DNA from: Butyricicoccus sp. | GTDB taxonomy: Bacteria; Bacillota; Clostridia; Oscillospirales; Butyricicoccaceae | NCBI GenBank assembly: GCA_017886875.1 | Contig: JAGHIZ010000060.1 | Coordinates: 1-62,278 of the forward strand | DNA: 62,278 nt | Direction of reading: 5' to 3' | Part shown: positions 9,400-17,412 of the stretch, one piece after another | Numbering within the stretch: the stretch's first letter is position 1 | Layout: each line of letters opens with the position of its first letter | The notes under the pieces: generated by a model | Seen by the model: only the letters and a program-made list of their open reading frames with translations | Told to the model about the DNA's origin: nothing | The model's database searches: none | Program-made: the position numbers and the translations under genes

Positions 9400-10509
9400 T
9401 TATTCCTCTACCTCAGCGGTCTGTTCTTCTGTTGCTTGTTCTTCTTGTTCATTTGCTTTTGCTTGAGATGCTGGTGCAATATCTATCTTGCAGCCTGTAA
9501 GTTTAGCAGCCAGACGAGCATTTTGACCTTCTCTACCAATAGCAAGTGAAAGCTGGTCATCTGGAACCACTACATGACAGCTTTTTCCGTCTGGCTGCAT
9601 TTCAGCAGAGATAACATCAGCTGGAGCAAGTGCCGCAGATACAAACTTAGCCATATCCTCAGACCACTTAATTATATCAATCTTTTCACCGCCAAGCTCA
9701 TCGACAATATTGCCAACTCTAGCACCACGAGTACCTACACAAGCACCGATTGGGTCTACATTTTCATCTTGAGAGAATACAGCAATCTTTGTGCGGTTGC
9801 CTGCCTCACGAGCAATAGATTTAACTTCAACCACACCATCATGGATTTCTGGCACTTCAAGCTCAAATAAACGCTTAACCAGTCCTGGGTGTGTACGGGA
9901 AATCATAATTTGTGGGCCACGAGTGCCACGACGTACTTCCATAACATAAACCTTAACACGTTGACCTTCGGTTAAAGTTTCGCCCTTAACCTGCTCAGAA
10001 GATGTAAGTACAGCTTCGGTCTTTTCTCCATGTGAAACAATTTCAAGTATAACATTTCCGCTGCGTGGGTCAATACGGCTTACAACACCATTTAAAATTT
10101 CATGGGATTTAGACTCAAATTCAGTGATAGTCATGCCATGTTCAGCTTCACGAATACCTTGAATAATAACCTGTTTTGCAGATTGAGCTGCAATTCTGCT
10201 AAAAGACATAGGTGGTATATCAATATCAATAATATCACCAAGCATAGCATTAGGTTTATATTCTCTTGCTTCTTCAACTGTCATTTCTTCATATGGCTCA
10301 TAAATATCGTCAACTACTGTTTTACGAACATACATACGAATTTTTTTCTTTTCACGGTCAGCTTCCACATACACATTATCAGTCATACCTGCATTCATTT
10401 TTTTGTATGAGGAAATAAGAGCTTGACCTACACGCTCTAACATATAGTCTACTGAAATACCCTTTTCTTTCTCAAGCTGCTCTAGTGCAGCAAAAAATTT
10501 TGCGTTCAT
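9400..10509 (-). CDS. nusA: Transcription termination/antitermination protein NusA
   Basis: Binds RNA polymerase and nascent RNA, promoting pausing and intrinsic termination and joining antitermination complexes at rRNA operons. The 369 residues contain the N-terminal polymerase-binding domain, an S1 domain (about 135-200) and two KH domains. The second KH domain includes IGREGQNARLAAKLTGCKIDI. KH1 has DPIGACVGTRGARVGNIVDELGG-type sequence. The acidic C-terminal repeats of proteobacterial NusA are absent, as usual in Firmicutes. A short Glu/Gln-rich tail ends the protein. Preceded by rimP (21-base gap). Confidence 0.97.
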   Translation of the reverse strand: MNAKFFAALEQLEKEKGISVDYMLERVGQALISSYKKMNAGMTDNVYVEADREKKKIRMYVRKTVVDDIYEPYEEMTVEEAREYKPNAMLGDIIDIDIPPMSFSRIAAQSAKQVIIQGIREAEHGMTITEFESKSHEILNGVVSRIDPRSGNVILEIVSHGEKTEAVLTSSEQVKGETLTEGQRVKVYVMEVRRGTRGPQIMISRTHPGLVKRLFELEVPEIHDGVVEVKSIAREAGNRTKIAVFSQDENVDPIGACVGTRGARVGNIVDELGGEKIDIIKWSEDMAKFVSAALAPADVISAEMQPDGKSCHVVVPDDQLSLAIGREGQNARLAAKLTGCKIDIAPASQAKANEQEEQATEEQTAEVEE

Positions 10510-10530
10510 CTTGCCACAATCACTCCTTAA

Positions 10531-10995
10531 TTAAAATTGTATAGTAAGTCTAACTGCTGCCACATCTTGTGGCTCATAAATACGGGTTTCACCATTAACT
10601 TCAAGAGTTACTGCACCCTCATCATAACCTGTAAGTGTGCCCTCTATAACCTTTGCACCATTCATTGCCTTATAAAGTTTGAGTTCAACTGGCGAGCCCA
10701 TAAATTTATCAAAATGCTCTTTCTTTTTAAGTCTACGCTCCAAACCTGCTGATGATACACAAAATGTATATGCAGGCATTGACTGAAATTCTTTTGCATC
10801 AAGCATAGGGTCAAGTGTTCTTGATACTGTTTCGCATTGGTCAATATCTACACCGTCTTCTTTATCAATGGTGACAGTAAGCATATACTGCCCACCTTCT
10901 TTTTCAAATTCAACGTCCCAAAGCTCAACGCCAACTTGCTCACAAATTGGAGTTACAAGCTCCTCTACACGCTTTATAAGGTCTTTAGTGTGCAT
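10531..10995 (-). CDS. rimP: Ribosome maturation factor RimP
   Basis: Assists 30S subunit maturation. The 154 residues have the usual two domains, an N-terminal alpha/beta part (VELWDVEFEKEGGQYMLTVTID, CETVSRTLDPMLD) and a C-terminal SH3-like barrel. YTFCVSSAGLERRLKKKEHF is the most conserved box. The start at 10995 has AGGGAGG seven bases upstream. First gene of the operon running to ribF, driven by the promoter at 11088-11116 and preceded by a leader with a terminator-like hairpin. Confidence 0.95.
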   Translation of the reverse strand: MHTKDLIKRVEELVTPICEQVGVELWDVEFEKEGGQYMLTVTIDKEDGVDIDQCETVSRTLDPMLDAKEFQSMPAYTFCVSSAGLERRLKKKEHFDKFMGSPVELKLYKAMNGAKVIEGTLTGYDEGAVTLEVNGETRIYEPQDVAAVRLTIQF

Positions 10996-11039
10996 AATAT
11001 CCTCCCTTTTATATTATTTCTGGATTTAGTCAATAAGAA

Positions 11040-11059
11040 AGAGTGGGTTTCCCCACTCT
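11040..11059 (-). other. Terminator-like hairpin in the rimP operon leader
   Basis: AGAGTGGG (11040-11047) pairs perfectly with CCCACTCT (11052-11059) around a 4-base loop. In the transcribed direction it is followed by TTCTTATT, an imperfect T tract. It lies about 20 bases after the predicted transcription start, so it could act as an early attenuator of the whole rimP-ribF operon. Confidence 0.55.
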
Positions 11060-11087
11060 CGACATTCCATACTAACTTACATATAAG

Positions 11088-11116
11088 AGTATAACATGCC
11101 TATTGCTAAATTGCAA
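11088..11116 (-). promoter_or_regulatory. Promoter of the rimP-nusA-infB-ribF operon
   Basis: Minus-strand TTGCAA (11111-11116), 17-base spacer, TATACT (11088-11093). It gives a leader of about 85 bases before rimP. Confidence 0.75.
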
Positions 11117-11232
11117 GGAAAACGCAAATTTTAATTATTTTTAACATGAACACTGCTATATAATTTAAATTCTGCTTTACAAAATAAAATTATAGCGTTA
11201 CCATATAGCTATATTTGTTTAGGAGATAATTT

Positions 11233-13173
11233 ATGGCTCTTTTTAAAATTAAAGCAAATGGTCATTATAAAAGACAATTACTGACTATAAGAGCAGCAAT
11301 TTTGTTTTTTATTGTTTGGTTTGTTTGTGATAGATTTTATATAGATAATAAGGTATTTGCACCTTTACTTGCTATTTTATGCAGTTTTTCCTCATTTATA
11401 ACTCACCCTTTGCAGGGGTTTAATAAAATTTGGATACCAAGATTTATTTTAGTGCTTGGTGCACCTGTTTGTTTGCTTGCTGTTGAAATTTTAAATAATA
11501 CCAATCCTTTTTTAGATTTAAGTGTTGCACAATGTTTTTTTAATTTGGTTTGGTACTATCTTGTCTTTGGACTTTTAACCTTACTTTTTGGTAGAATTAA
11601 AATCGCATGTGTGATTTCTACTATATTTTTTACTGTTATAGGCATTGTAAACCACTATGTTTTAGAATTTCGTGGACGTGTTATATTTCCATGTGATATT
11701 TTTTCATGGAAAACCGCAATTAATGTATCTGATAATTTTGATTTTACACCCGATATAACTATGATTGGTGCATGTTTATTTATATTTGCATATCTTATTT
11801 TGGTTTTATTATTGCCATATGAGCCTAAAGCTAAAAGACCAAAAAAACAAATTTCTCTTGCTATTTGTGCATTAACAATAGTTTATATAGCAGTATTTTT
11901 TAATACTGATTTAATGAAAACATTCGGCATATACTCACAGCAGTGGAAAACTCAAACTAATGGCTTTGTGCTTAATTTTACCGTTTCTTTAAAATATAGC
12001 TTGGTTAACGAGCCAGAAAATTATTCTGAGGATATAGTTTTAAATATTATAGAAAATACTCAACCTGTAAATTCGGACAATAATCCACAGCCTGTGCATA
12101 TAATTGCAATTATGAATGAATCTTTTGCTGATTTTTCCGAATATAATGTGCCATATAGTGCCGACCCTACGCCTTTTTTACACACTCTAACCGAAAACAC
12201 TATTAAAGGTACTATGTATTCACCTGTAACTGGTGGCGGTACTGCAAATGTAGAATTTGAATTTTTAACAGGTAATTCTATCGCATTTTTACCTGCAAAC
12301 TCGGTTGCATATCAGCTTTATTTAAAAGATAATACCCCATCACTTGTATCACAACTTAAAAGCCTTGGTTATTCATCTATTGCATATCACCCATATAAAT
12401 CATCTGGTTGGAATAGAACATCAGTTTATAACTGGCTTGGTTTTGATAAACAACTATATCAAGAGGATACCATATCCCCATACTATATAAGAGGTTATAT
12501 ATCCGACCAATCAGACTATGAGAATTTATATTATCTCACTGATAACGCTGGTGATGAGCTACTATTTATTTTTAATGTGACTATGCAAAACCATAGCGGT
12601 TATAAATTACCTTGGACAAATCTTGATAGAAGTATTTGGCTTACTGGAGATATGGAAAATAGGTACTCAGATGCAGACCAATTTTTTTCCCTTATGCGTG
12701 AATCGGATAATGCACTTAGAAATTTAATTTCTCATTATTCAAATACTGATGTTCCAACAATGATAATATTTTTTGGTGACCATCAGCCACCACTTACAAA
12801 TTCATTTTATGAAGAAATAACAGGTGTTTCTATGGATAACAGAGATACAAGCGAAGTTTTAAAGCAATATACAACACCATTTTTTATCTGGACAAACTAT
12901 GATATTGAAGAAAAAGAGGATATTATTTTATCACCTTGGGGACTTGGTGTACTAGCTATGAAAACAGCAAATATAGAGCTTACTGGTTATCAAGAATTTT
13001 TATATTCACTTATGAATGAGCTTCCTGTTATAACTCCTGCTGGATATATTTCATCTAATGGTCAAGTTTTTTCACGTGAAACATCTTTTTCTATAACAAA
13101 AAATTATGAATTTTTAATTTATAATTTTTTATTTGACAATAAAAGACAAGATAATTTTTTCTTTTTAGAGTAA
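11233..13173 (+). CDS. LTA-synthase-family membrane sulfatase (phosphoglycerol transferase-like)
   Basis: Polytopic membrane enzyme with an extracytoplasmic alkaline-phosphatase-fold domain, most likely transferring glycerol phosphate to a cell-surface acceptor. About six or seven hydrophobic segments occupy residues 16-225. The catalytic domain begins near 287. Conserved metal-site features are E296 (AIMNESF), the candidate nucleophile T337 (GGGTANVEFEFLTG) and the D516-H517 pair (FFGDHQPPL). The 646-residue length fits LtaS/MdoB-type proteins. Whether the product is lipoteichoic acid or another polymer cannot be told. GGAG lies eight bases before the ATG; TGCTATATAAT (about 11154-11164) is a likely extended -10. 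Monocistronic, ending at a strong terminator. Confidence 0.85.
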   Translation: MALFKIKANGHYKRQLLTIRAAILFFIVWFVCDRFYIDNKVFAPLLAILCSFSSFITHPLQGFNKIWIPRFILVLGAPVCLLAVEILNNTNPFLDLSVAQCFFNLVWYYLVFGLLTLLFGRIKIACVISTIFFTVIGIVNHYVLEFRGRVIFPCDIFSWKTAINVSDNFDFTPDITMIGACLFIFAYLILVLLLPYEPKAKRPKKQISLAICALTIVYIAVFFNTDLMKTFGIYSQQWKTQTNGFVLNFTVSLKYSLVNEPENYSEDIVLNIIENTQPVNSDNNPQPVHIIAIMNESFADFSEYNVPYSADPTPFLHTLTENTIKGTMYSPVTGGGTANVEFEFLTGNSIAFLPANSVAYQLYLKDNTPSLVSQLKSLGYSSIAYHPYKSSGWNRTSVYNWLGFDKQLYQEDTISPYYIRGYISDQSDYENLYYLTDNAGDELLFIFNVTMQNHSGYKLPWTNLDRSIWLTGDMENRYSDADQFFSLMRESDNALRNLISHYSNTDVPTMIIFFGDHQPPLTNSFYEEITGVSMDNRDTSEVLKQYTTPFFIWTNYDIEEKEDIILSPWGLGVLAMKTANIELTGYQEFLYSLMNELPVITPAGYISSNGQVFSRETSFSITKNYEFLIYNFLFDNKRQDNFFFLE

Positions 13174-13180
13174 AATAAAC

Positions 13181-13217
13181 AGCCGTATCAAAGGTTAAAC
13201 TAACCAATGATACGGCT
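13181..13217. terminator. Bidirectional terminator between the convergent LTA-like gene and 50-aa ORF
   Basis: AGCCGTATCA and TGATACGGCT arms (13181-13190, 13208-13217) enclose an inner GGTTA/TAACC helix. Plus-strand continuation is ATTTTTA; minus-strand continuation is GTTTATTTTA. Confidence 0.88.
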
Positions 13218-13221
13218 ATTT

Positions 13222-13374
13222 TTACATTATGTGTTCTTCTGCACAGTTGTCAACCACTCTCATGCCCATTTTATCAGGTTTAGCAACCTCATATTTTGCT
13301 ATGCTGTTCATATCAAATTTAGGGCAAAGTCTTGTTTCTGGATTTATTCTCATATCCATTTTTTTATTATCCAT
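13222..13374 (-). CDS. Hypothetical 50-residue protein with two cysteines
   Basis: Short ORF read from ATG 13374 to TAA 13222. It has GGGTGATGAA as a plausible ribosome binding site and a bidirectional terminator directly behind the stop. The product starts MDNKKMDMRINPETRLCPKF and ends in VVDNCAEEHIM, with cysteines at 17 and 44. It is hydrophilic, with no membrane segment or signal peptide. The tight fit between the upstream rplQ terminator (13428-13469) and the downstream terminator argues for a real single-gene unit. I do not recognise the family and no function is proposed. A TACTATAAA stretch about 20 bases upstream of the start could be its -10. Confidence 0.55.
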   Translation of the reverse strand: MDNKKMDMRINPETRLCPKFDMNSIAKYEVAKPDKMGMRVVDNCAEEHIM

Positions 13375-13427
13375 ATTTCATCACCCATTTATAGTATGAT
13401 GAATTTTAAAAAATTTATGCATAAAAA

Positions 13428-13469
13428 AAAGAGCGTACCCTGAGAAGCACTCCTCAGGATAAGCTCTTT
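13428..13469 (-). terminator. Terminator of the rpsH-rplQ operon
   Basis: Long interrupted hairpin on the minus strand: AAAGAGC outer arm, CCTGAG inner helix, 8-base loop, CTCAGG, then GCTCTTT followed by TTTTTATG. It lies just after the rplQ stop and ends the ribosomal superoperon. Confidence 0.9.
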
Positions 13470-13489
13470 GAATAAATCAAACCGTTAAA

Positions 13490-13831
13490 TTAAACAAGCT
13501 CGATAATTGCCATCTCAGCACAGTCACCACGACGTGGACCTGTCTTGATGATACGGGTGTAACCGCCATTACGCTCAGCGTAGCTTGGAGCAGTTTCAGA
13601 GAACAGCTTAGCAACAACAGCTTCCTTAGTAATGTAAGCCATAGCCTGACGACGAGTTGCAAGAGTGTTCTTTTTACCTAAAGTAATCATCTTCTCGCAC
13701 ATTGGAGCAACTTCCTTAGCACGAGCAAGAGTTGTTTCAATGCGGCCATTCTCCAGCAGATAAGTTACCATTGCACGGAGCATTGCACGACGATGGTCGC
13801 TGGTTCTGCCCAGCTTACGATTGTTTGCCAT
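13490..13831 (-). CDS. rplQ: 50S ribosomal protein L17
   Basis: Large-subunit protein near the tunnel exit. The 113 residues match the short bacterial form. The N-terminus [22 protein letters not shown] is the family signature, and [19 protein letters not shown] is also conserved. It is the last gene of the alpha cluster, after rpoA with a 122-base gap, and is followed by the operon terminator. The start at 13831 has GGAGGTAGAA upstream. Confidence 0.97.
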   Translation of the reverse strand: MANNRKLGRTSDHRRAMLRAMVTYLLENGRIETTLARAKEVAPMCEKMITLGKKNTLATRRQAMAYITKEAVVAKLFSETAPSYAERNGGYTRIIKTGPRRGDCAEMAIIELV

Positions 13832-13953
13832 AATATTCTACCTCCATAGGCTTGTTGAAATCAGTGGATTAAATAGGCAAAAACTAACCACTGATAGTGC
13901 TTCTAAGTTTATACGAAAATATCCCAATTCGGCTATATTTTCGGCTGAAAAAA

Positions 13954-14901
13954 TTACTCTTCAGTCTTTGCAAGGCCGAGACCCATTGCCTCTAACTTGC
14001 CGATAACCTCTTCCAGAGATTTGCGGCCCAGATTACGAACCTTCATCATATCTTCCTCAGAAGTATTGATTAGGTCTTCCACAGTGTTAATACCTGCACG
14101 CTTTAAGCAGTTGAAAGAACGAACGGAGAAATCAAGTTCTTCGATAGTCATTTCAAGAACCTTATCATGTTGTGCTTCAGCCTTTTCAACCACAGTGGAC
14201 TTAGAGCCGATTTCTTCAGAAAGGTCAACGAACAAATCGAGATGGTCACGCAGGACTTTAGCACCTAGAGAAACAGCGTCTTTAGCTGCAATGGTGCAGT
14301 CTGTCCATACTTCCAGTGTCAGCTTATCGTAATCGGTCATATTGCCGACACGAGTATTTTCAACGGTGTAATTAACTTTATATACAGGGGTGTAAATAGA
14401 GTCTACTGGGATAACACCGATAGCTGTCTGATACTGCTTGTTACGTTCAGCAGGAACATAACCACGACCAGAAGTCAGGGTAATCTCCATAGAAAGTCTT
14501 GCATCACTCATCAAAGTAGCGATATGCAGTTCAGGATTAAGAATTTCTACTTCACCGTCAGAATGAATATCGCCTGCACGAACAACGCCTTCACCTGCTG
14601 CTTCAATATAAACAGTCTTAGGACCATCGCAATGCAGTTTTGCAACGATTTTCTTAACATTCAGAACGATTTCAGTAACATCTTCCTTCACACCAGGAAT
14701 GGTGGAAAACTCATGCTGTACACCTGCAATTTTAATAGAGCTTGCAGCTGTACCTGGCAGGGAGGACAACAGGATACGACGCAGGGAGTTACCCAGCGTT
14801 GTGCCATAACCTCTTTCAAGAGGCTCAACAACAAATTTGCCGTAGGAACCGTCCTCAGCGAGTTCCTCACAGTCAATGCGTGGCTTTTCGATTTCGATCA
14901 T
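13954..14901 (-). CDS. rpoA: DNA-directed RNA polymerase alpha subunit
   Basis: Scaffold of RNA polymerase assembly and contact point for UP elements and activators. The 315 residues are the normal length. The N-terminal dimerisation domain contains [20 protein letters not shown] and GRGYVPAE. The C-terminal domain (about 245-310) contains [16 protein letters not shown], the helix-hairpin-helix [15 protein letters not shown] and a short acidic end. It lies between rpsD and rplQ as in most bacteria. A long inverted repeat occupies the 142-base gap upstream. Confidence 0.98.
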   Translation of the reverse strand: MIEIEKPRIDCEELAEDGSYGKFVVEPLERGYGTTLGNSLRRILLSSLPGTAASSIKIAGVQHEFSTIPGVKEDVTEIVLNVKKIVAKLHCDGPKTVYIEAAGEGVVRAGDIHSDGEVEILNPELHIATLMSDARLSMEITLTSGRGYVPAERNKQYQTAIGVIPVDSIYTPVYKVNYTVENTRVGNMTDYDKLTLEVWTDCTIAAKDAVSLGAKVLRDHLDLFVDLSEEIGSKSTVVEKAEAQHDKVLEMTIEELDFSVRSFNCLKRAGINTVEDLINTSEEDMMKVRNLGRKSLEEVIGKLEAMGLGLAKTEE

Positions 14902-14950
14902 TTATAGTACCCTCCTTCATGTGTCGGCCAATTACTTTTTAAGATGGAAA

Positions 14951-15015
14951 TCTGTGCAGCGAGATACAGCTGCAGCAATGCCAAGCAAAAGCCGCCACAG
15001 CACACGCTGCACAGA
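14951..15015 (-). repeat. Long inverted repeat between rpsD and rpoA
   Basis: TCTGTGCAGCG (14951-14961) and its exact reverse complement CGCTGCACAGA (15005-15015) bracket 43 GC-rich bases. These contain further short complementary stretches (GCTGCAGC and TTGC/GCAA). In the mRNA this would be a long hairpin ending about 50 bases before the rpoA ribosome binding site. No T tract follows on the minus strand. Confidence 0.65.
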
Positions 15016-15043
15016 ATAGAAAATCCAAAATTGCGAATTTGGC

Positions 15044-15640
15044 TTATTTGGAGTACAACTCGACGATTAAGTGTTCAGCTACTTCGTAGTCGATATCATC
15101 ACGAGCTGGCATAGCGATAATCTTGCCTTCAAATGAATCAGCAGCTTTGTCAATCCACTTTGGACAAACCTTCTTGCCTTGCTCTTCGATAAGAGACTTA
15201 AACTTAGTAGTTGTGCGGGACTTCTCGCAAACTGCAACAACATCACCTGGCTTAATCTGATAAGAAGGGATATTTACACGTTTGCCGTTTACGGTGAAGT
15301 GACCGTGGTTTACAAGCTGACGAGCCTCACGACGGGTGTTAGCAAAGCCCATACGGAAAGCAACGTTATCGAGACGACGCTCTAACTCCTGAAGCAGGAT
15401 TTCACCGGTGATGCCCTGCTTACGCTCAGCCTTCTCATAGTAAGCACGGAACTGCTTCTCAAGAACGCCATAGATGAACTTAACCTTCTGCTTCTCGTTC
15501 AGCTGCATACCGTACTCGGACTGCTTACGACGAGCTTGCTTAGGGTTACGCTTAGTGTATTCCTTGGAGTAACCAAGGACAGCTGGTGAAAGACCCAGCG
15601 TTCTGCAACGCTTAGTAATTGGCTGCATATTCTTTGCCAT
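15044..15640 (-). CDS. rpsD: 30S ribosomal protein S4
   Basis: Primary 16S rRNA binder that nucleates 30S assembly and affects decoding fidelity. The 198 residues include the S4 RNA-binding domain ([40 protein letters not shown]). The N-terminal part has one cysteine (C12) and lacks the four-cysteine zinc site, so this is the zinc-free form. It lies 15 bases downstream of rpsK. S4 often autoregulates its own mRNA in Firmicutes, but no such leader could be identified here. Confidence 0.97.
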   Translation of the reverse strand: MAKNMQPITKRCRTLGLSPAVLGYSKEYTKRNPKQARRKQSEYGMQLNEKQKVKFIYGVLEKQFRAYYEKAERKQGITGEILLQELERRLDNVAFRMGFANTRREARQLVNHGHFTVNGKRVNIPSYQIKPGDVVAVCEKSRTTTKFKSLIEEQGKKVCPKWIDKAADSFEGKIIAMPARDDIDYEVAEHLIVELYSK

Positions 15641-15655
15641 AGTTTTGGTTCCTCC

Positions 15656-16060
15656 TTATACTCTTCTTCTCTTTGGTGGGCGACAACCGTTATGTGGAAT
15701 TGGGGTAACGTCCTTAATCATAGTTACCTCAAGACCAGTTGCCTGCAGTGCACGGATAGCAGCTTCACGACCTGAACCAGGACCCTTAACGAAAACTTCA
15801 ACAGTCTTCAGACCATGCTCCATAGCAGCCTTAGCTGCGGTTTCAGCAGCAGTCTGAGCAGCGAATGGGGTAGACTTACGAGAGCCACGGAAGCCCATTT
15901 CACCAGCAGATGCCCAAGAGATTGCGTTACCATGAACATCAGTAATAGTAACGATAGTATTGTTAAAGGAAGAGCGGATATGAGCTGCGCCCTTTTCAAT
16001 GTTCTTACGCTCACGACGCTTAGTGCGAACCTGAGCGCCCTTTTTCTGTACCTTAGCCAT
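15656..16060 (-). CDS. rpsK: 30S ribosomal protein S11
   Basis: Platform protein of the small subunit, near the mRNA exit and Shine-Dalgarno helix. The 134 residues show [38 protein letters not shown] and the basic C-terminus [18 protein letters not shown]. Normal length and normal position between rpsM and rpsD, with 15- to 16-base gaps. Confidence 0.98.
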   Translation of the reverse strand: MAKVQKKGAQVRTKRRERKNIEKGAAHIRSSFNNTIVTITDVHGNAISWASAGEMGFRGSRKSTPFAAQTAAETAAKAAMEHGLKTVEVFVKGPGSGREAAIRALQATGLEVTMIKDVTPIPHNGCRPPKRRRV

Positions 16061-16076
16061 TTATCTCGCTCCCTCC

Positions 16077-16445
16077 TTACTTCTTCTTATTAGCGATGGT
16101 CTTCTTAGGACCCTTGCGAGTACGTGCATTAGTCTTGGTTCTCTGACCACGAACAGGCAGACCACGACGATGACGCAGACCACGGTAACAACCGATTTCT
16201 ACCAGACGCTTGATGTTCAGACCGATTTCACGACGTAGGTCGCCTTCTACAGTGTAGTCACGCTCGATAACTTCACGTAGCTTAGCAGCTTCGTCTTCAG
16301 TCAAATCCTTTACACGGGTATCTGGATTGATACCAGTTTTTGCTAAAATATCATTAGACAGCTTCCTACCGATGCCGTAGATATAGGTTAAACCAATTTC
16401 TACACGCTTTTCACGAGGAAGGTCTACACCGGCAATACGTGCCAT
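16077..16445 (-). CDS. rpsM: 30S ribosomal protein S13
   Basis: Head protein that contacts the P-site tRNA and bridges to the large subunit. The 122 residues include [32 protein letters not shown] (helix-hairpin-helix) and the basic tail [18 protein letters not shown]. It starts the alpha cluster. A 186-base gap upstream carries a candidate internal promoter, so it may be transcribed both from upstream and locally. Confidence 0.98.
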   Translation of the reverse strand: MARIAGVDLPREKRVEIGLTYIYGIGRKLSNDILAKTGINPDTRVKDLTEDEAAKLREVIERDYTVEGDLRREIGLNIKRLVEIGCYRGLRHRRGLPVRGQRTKTNARTRKGPKKTIANKKK

Positions 16446-16589
16446 AGTATAATTACCTCCAAAAGTTTAACACTGAGGCGTATTTACAAAACCAGTATAG
16501 AAGCCGCCTCCGCTTCTGCAGCGCCGCAAGGTTAGCCCTGCGTGCTTGTCGGTTTCGTTTGAACAACAAAAAAAATTTGTACACAGATT

Positions 16590-16619
16590 ATAATAACACA
16601 AGTTAGTACAAGCTGTAAA
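16590..16619 (-). promoter_or_regulatory. Candidate internal promoter upstream of rpsM
   Basis: Minus-strand TTTACA (16614-16619), 18-base spacer, TATTAT (16590-16595), overlapping a TATAAT at 16587-16592. About 140 bases of leader follow, including a GAAGC..GCTTC hairpin. It would let the rpsM-rpsK-rpsD-rpoA-rplQ part be expressed on its own. Confidence 0.55.
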
Positions 16620-16627
16620 CAATAAAA

Positions 16628-16741
16628 TTAGCCCTGCTTCTGCTTGTGCTTAGGGTTCTGACAGATAACCATTACACGACCTTTACGGCGAATGATTTTG
16701 CACTTTTCACAGATTGGCTTAACTGATGGTCTTACATTCAT
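16628..16741 (-). CDS. rpmJ: 50S ribosomal protein L36, zinc form
   Basis: Thirty-seven residue protein too short for most ORF screens. It reads [20 protein letters not shown] and ends in [11 protein letters not shown]. The zinc ribbon ligands C11, C14, C27 and H32 or H33 are all there, so this is the C+ type. GGAGGTAAAAGCA precedes the ATG. Standard position between infA and rpsM. Confidence 0.96.
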   Translation of the reverse strand: MNVRPSVKPICEKCKIIRRKGRVMVICQNPKHKQKQG

Positions 16742-16783
16742 TGCTTTTACCTCCATCATTTTTTATTATGGTGGGATGGGACA

Positions 16784-16799
16784 TTGATTTTAAAATCAA
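16784..16799. repeat. 16-base perfect palindrome in the infA-rpmJ gap
   Basis: TTGATTTTAAAATCAA is self-complementary. It lies 40-60 bases ahead of the rpmJ start, next to a GGCACA/TGTGCC inverted pair. It could be an mRNA hairpin or a protein site; nothing decides between them. Confidence 0.4.
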
Positions 16800-16851
16800 C
16801 GACCACTGGCACATTAGGTCACACTGTGCCTCCGCCCGCATTATCTTGACC

Positions 16852-17070
16852 TTACTTAGAACGCCAAGTGATACGACCACGGGTCAGGTCGTAAGGTGAC
16901 ATTTGAACAGTGACCTTGTCACCAGGAAGAATACGAATAAAATTCATGCGGAGTTTACCAGAGATATGGGCAATAATCTGATGTCCACCTGGAATTTCCA
17001 CTTTGAATGTCGCATTTGGCAGCGCCTCTATGACGGTACCTTCCAGCTCAATTACGTCGTCTTTAGCCAT
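16852..17070 (-). CDS. infA: Translation initiation factor IF-1
   Basis: OB-fold factor that occupies the 30S A site during initiation. From ATG 17070 the product is 72 residues ([20 protein letters not shown] ... RGRITWRSK), exactly the family length. The ORF stays open 39 codons further upstream with no ATG near a ribosome binding site. Ahead of the chosen start only GGAAGG at 13 or more bases is seen, while a perfect AAAGGAG lies about 63 bases upstream. A TTG at 17097 in frame would add nine residues. The ATG start is preferred because it matches the family. Confidence 0.95.
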   Translation of the reverse strand: MAKDDVIELEGTVIEALPNATFKVEIPGGHQIIAHISGKLRMNFIRILPGDKVTVQMSPYDLTRGRITWRSK

Positions 17071-17106
17071 AAAAGTAATCTTACCTTCCTCGGTCAATTT
17101 GATTGT

Positions 17107-17133
17107 TGGGATATAATCCTGTGGGATATAATC
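17107..17133. repeat. 12-base direct repeat ahead of infA
   Basis: TGGGATATAATC occurs at 17107-17118 and again at 17122-17133, a 15-base period, immediately downstream of the KOW-gene stop and its orphan AAAGGAG. Confidence 0.7.
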
Positions 17134-17137
17134 TCCT

Positions 17138-17410
17138 TTAATCAGGTGTATCTTGCTTAAAATTAGCAAGAGCCTTACGGATTTCACTATTGGTTAGGCG
17201 ACCGTTTACGAATAGACGCTGTTTAGTCCATTCATCACAATTTGCCAAAAACGCAGTATGCTTACGCTTTTTGCGTTTAGGTTTTTCCGCCCTGCGTCCC
17301 TTTCCGTTTGCAAGATATAGAAAATCATCATTTTCATCAATAACAAGCATGATTTCATCTTTATCACGACCGGATAGCGACAAAACAATATCAGAAACAT
17401 GGGATTGCAC
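17138..17410 (-). CDS. KOW-domain RNA-binding protein (L14e/L6e/L27e-like)
   Basis: Ninety-residue basic protein found in Clostridia between map and infA. Residues 1-27 form a KOW-type beta motif ([19 protein letters not shown]). A strongly basic stretch follows ([16 protein letters not shown]), then a C-terminal helical part ([15 protein letters not shown]). The location inside the spc cluster and the KOW fold suggest ribosome or rRNA binding; the function has not been established as far as I know. It begins 2 bases after the map stop, so the two are coupled. Confidence 0.85.
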   Translation of the reverse strand: MQSHVSDIVLSLSGRDKDEIMLVIDENDDFLYLANGKGRRAEKPKRKKRKHTAFLANCDEWTKQRLFVNGRLTNSEIRKALANFKQDTPD

Positions 17411-17412
17411 TT

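Noticed and set aside
13207-13443. A 78-codon plus-strand frame after the LTA-like gene.
   Set aside because: It begins inside the terminator hairpin and overlaps the better-supported 50-residue gene and the rplQ terminator.
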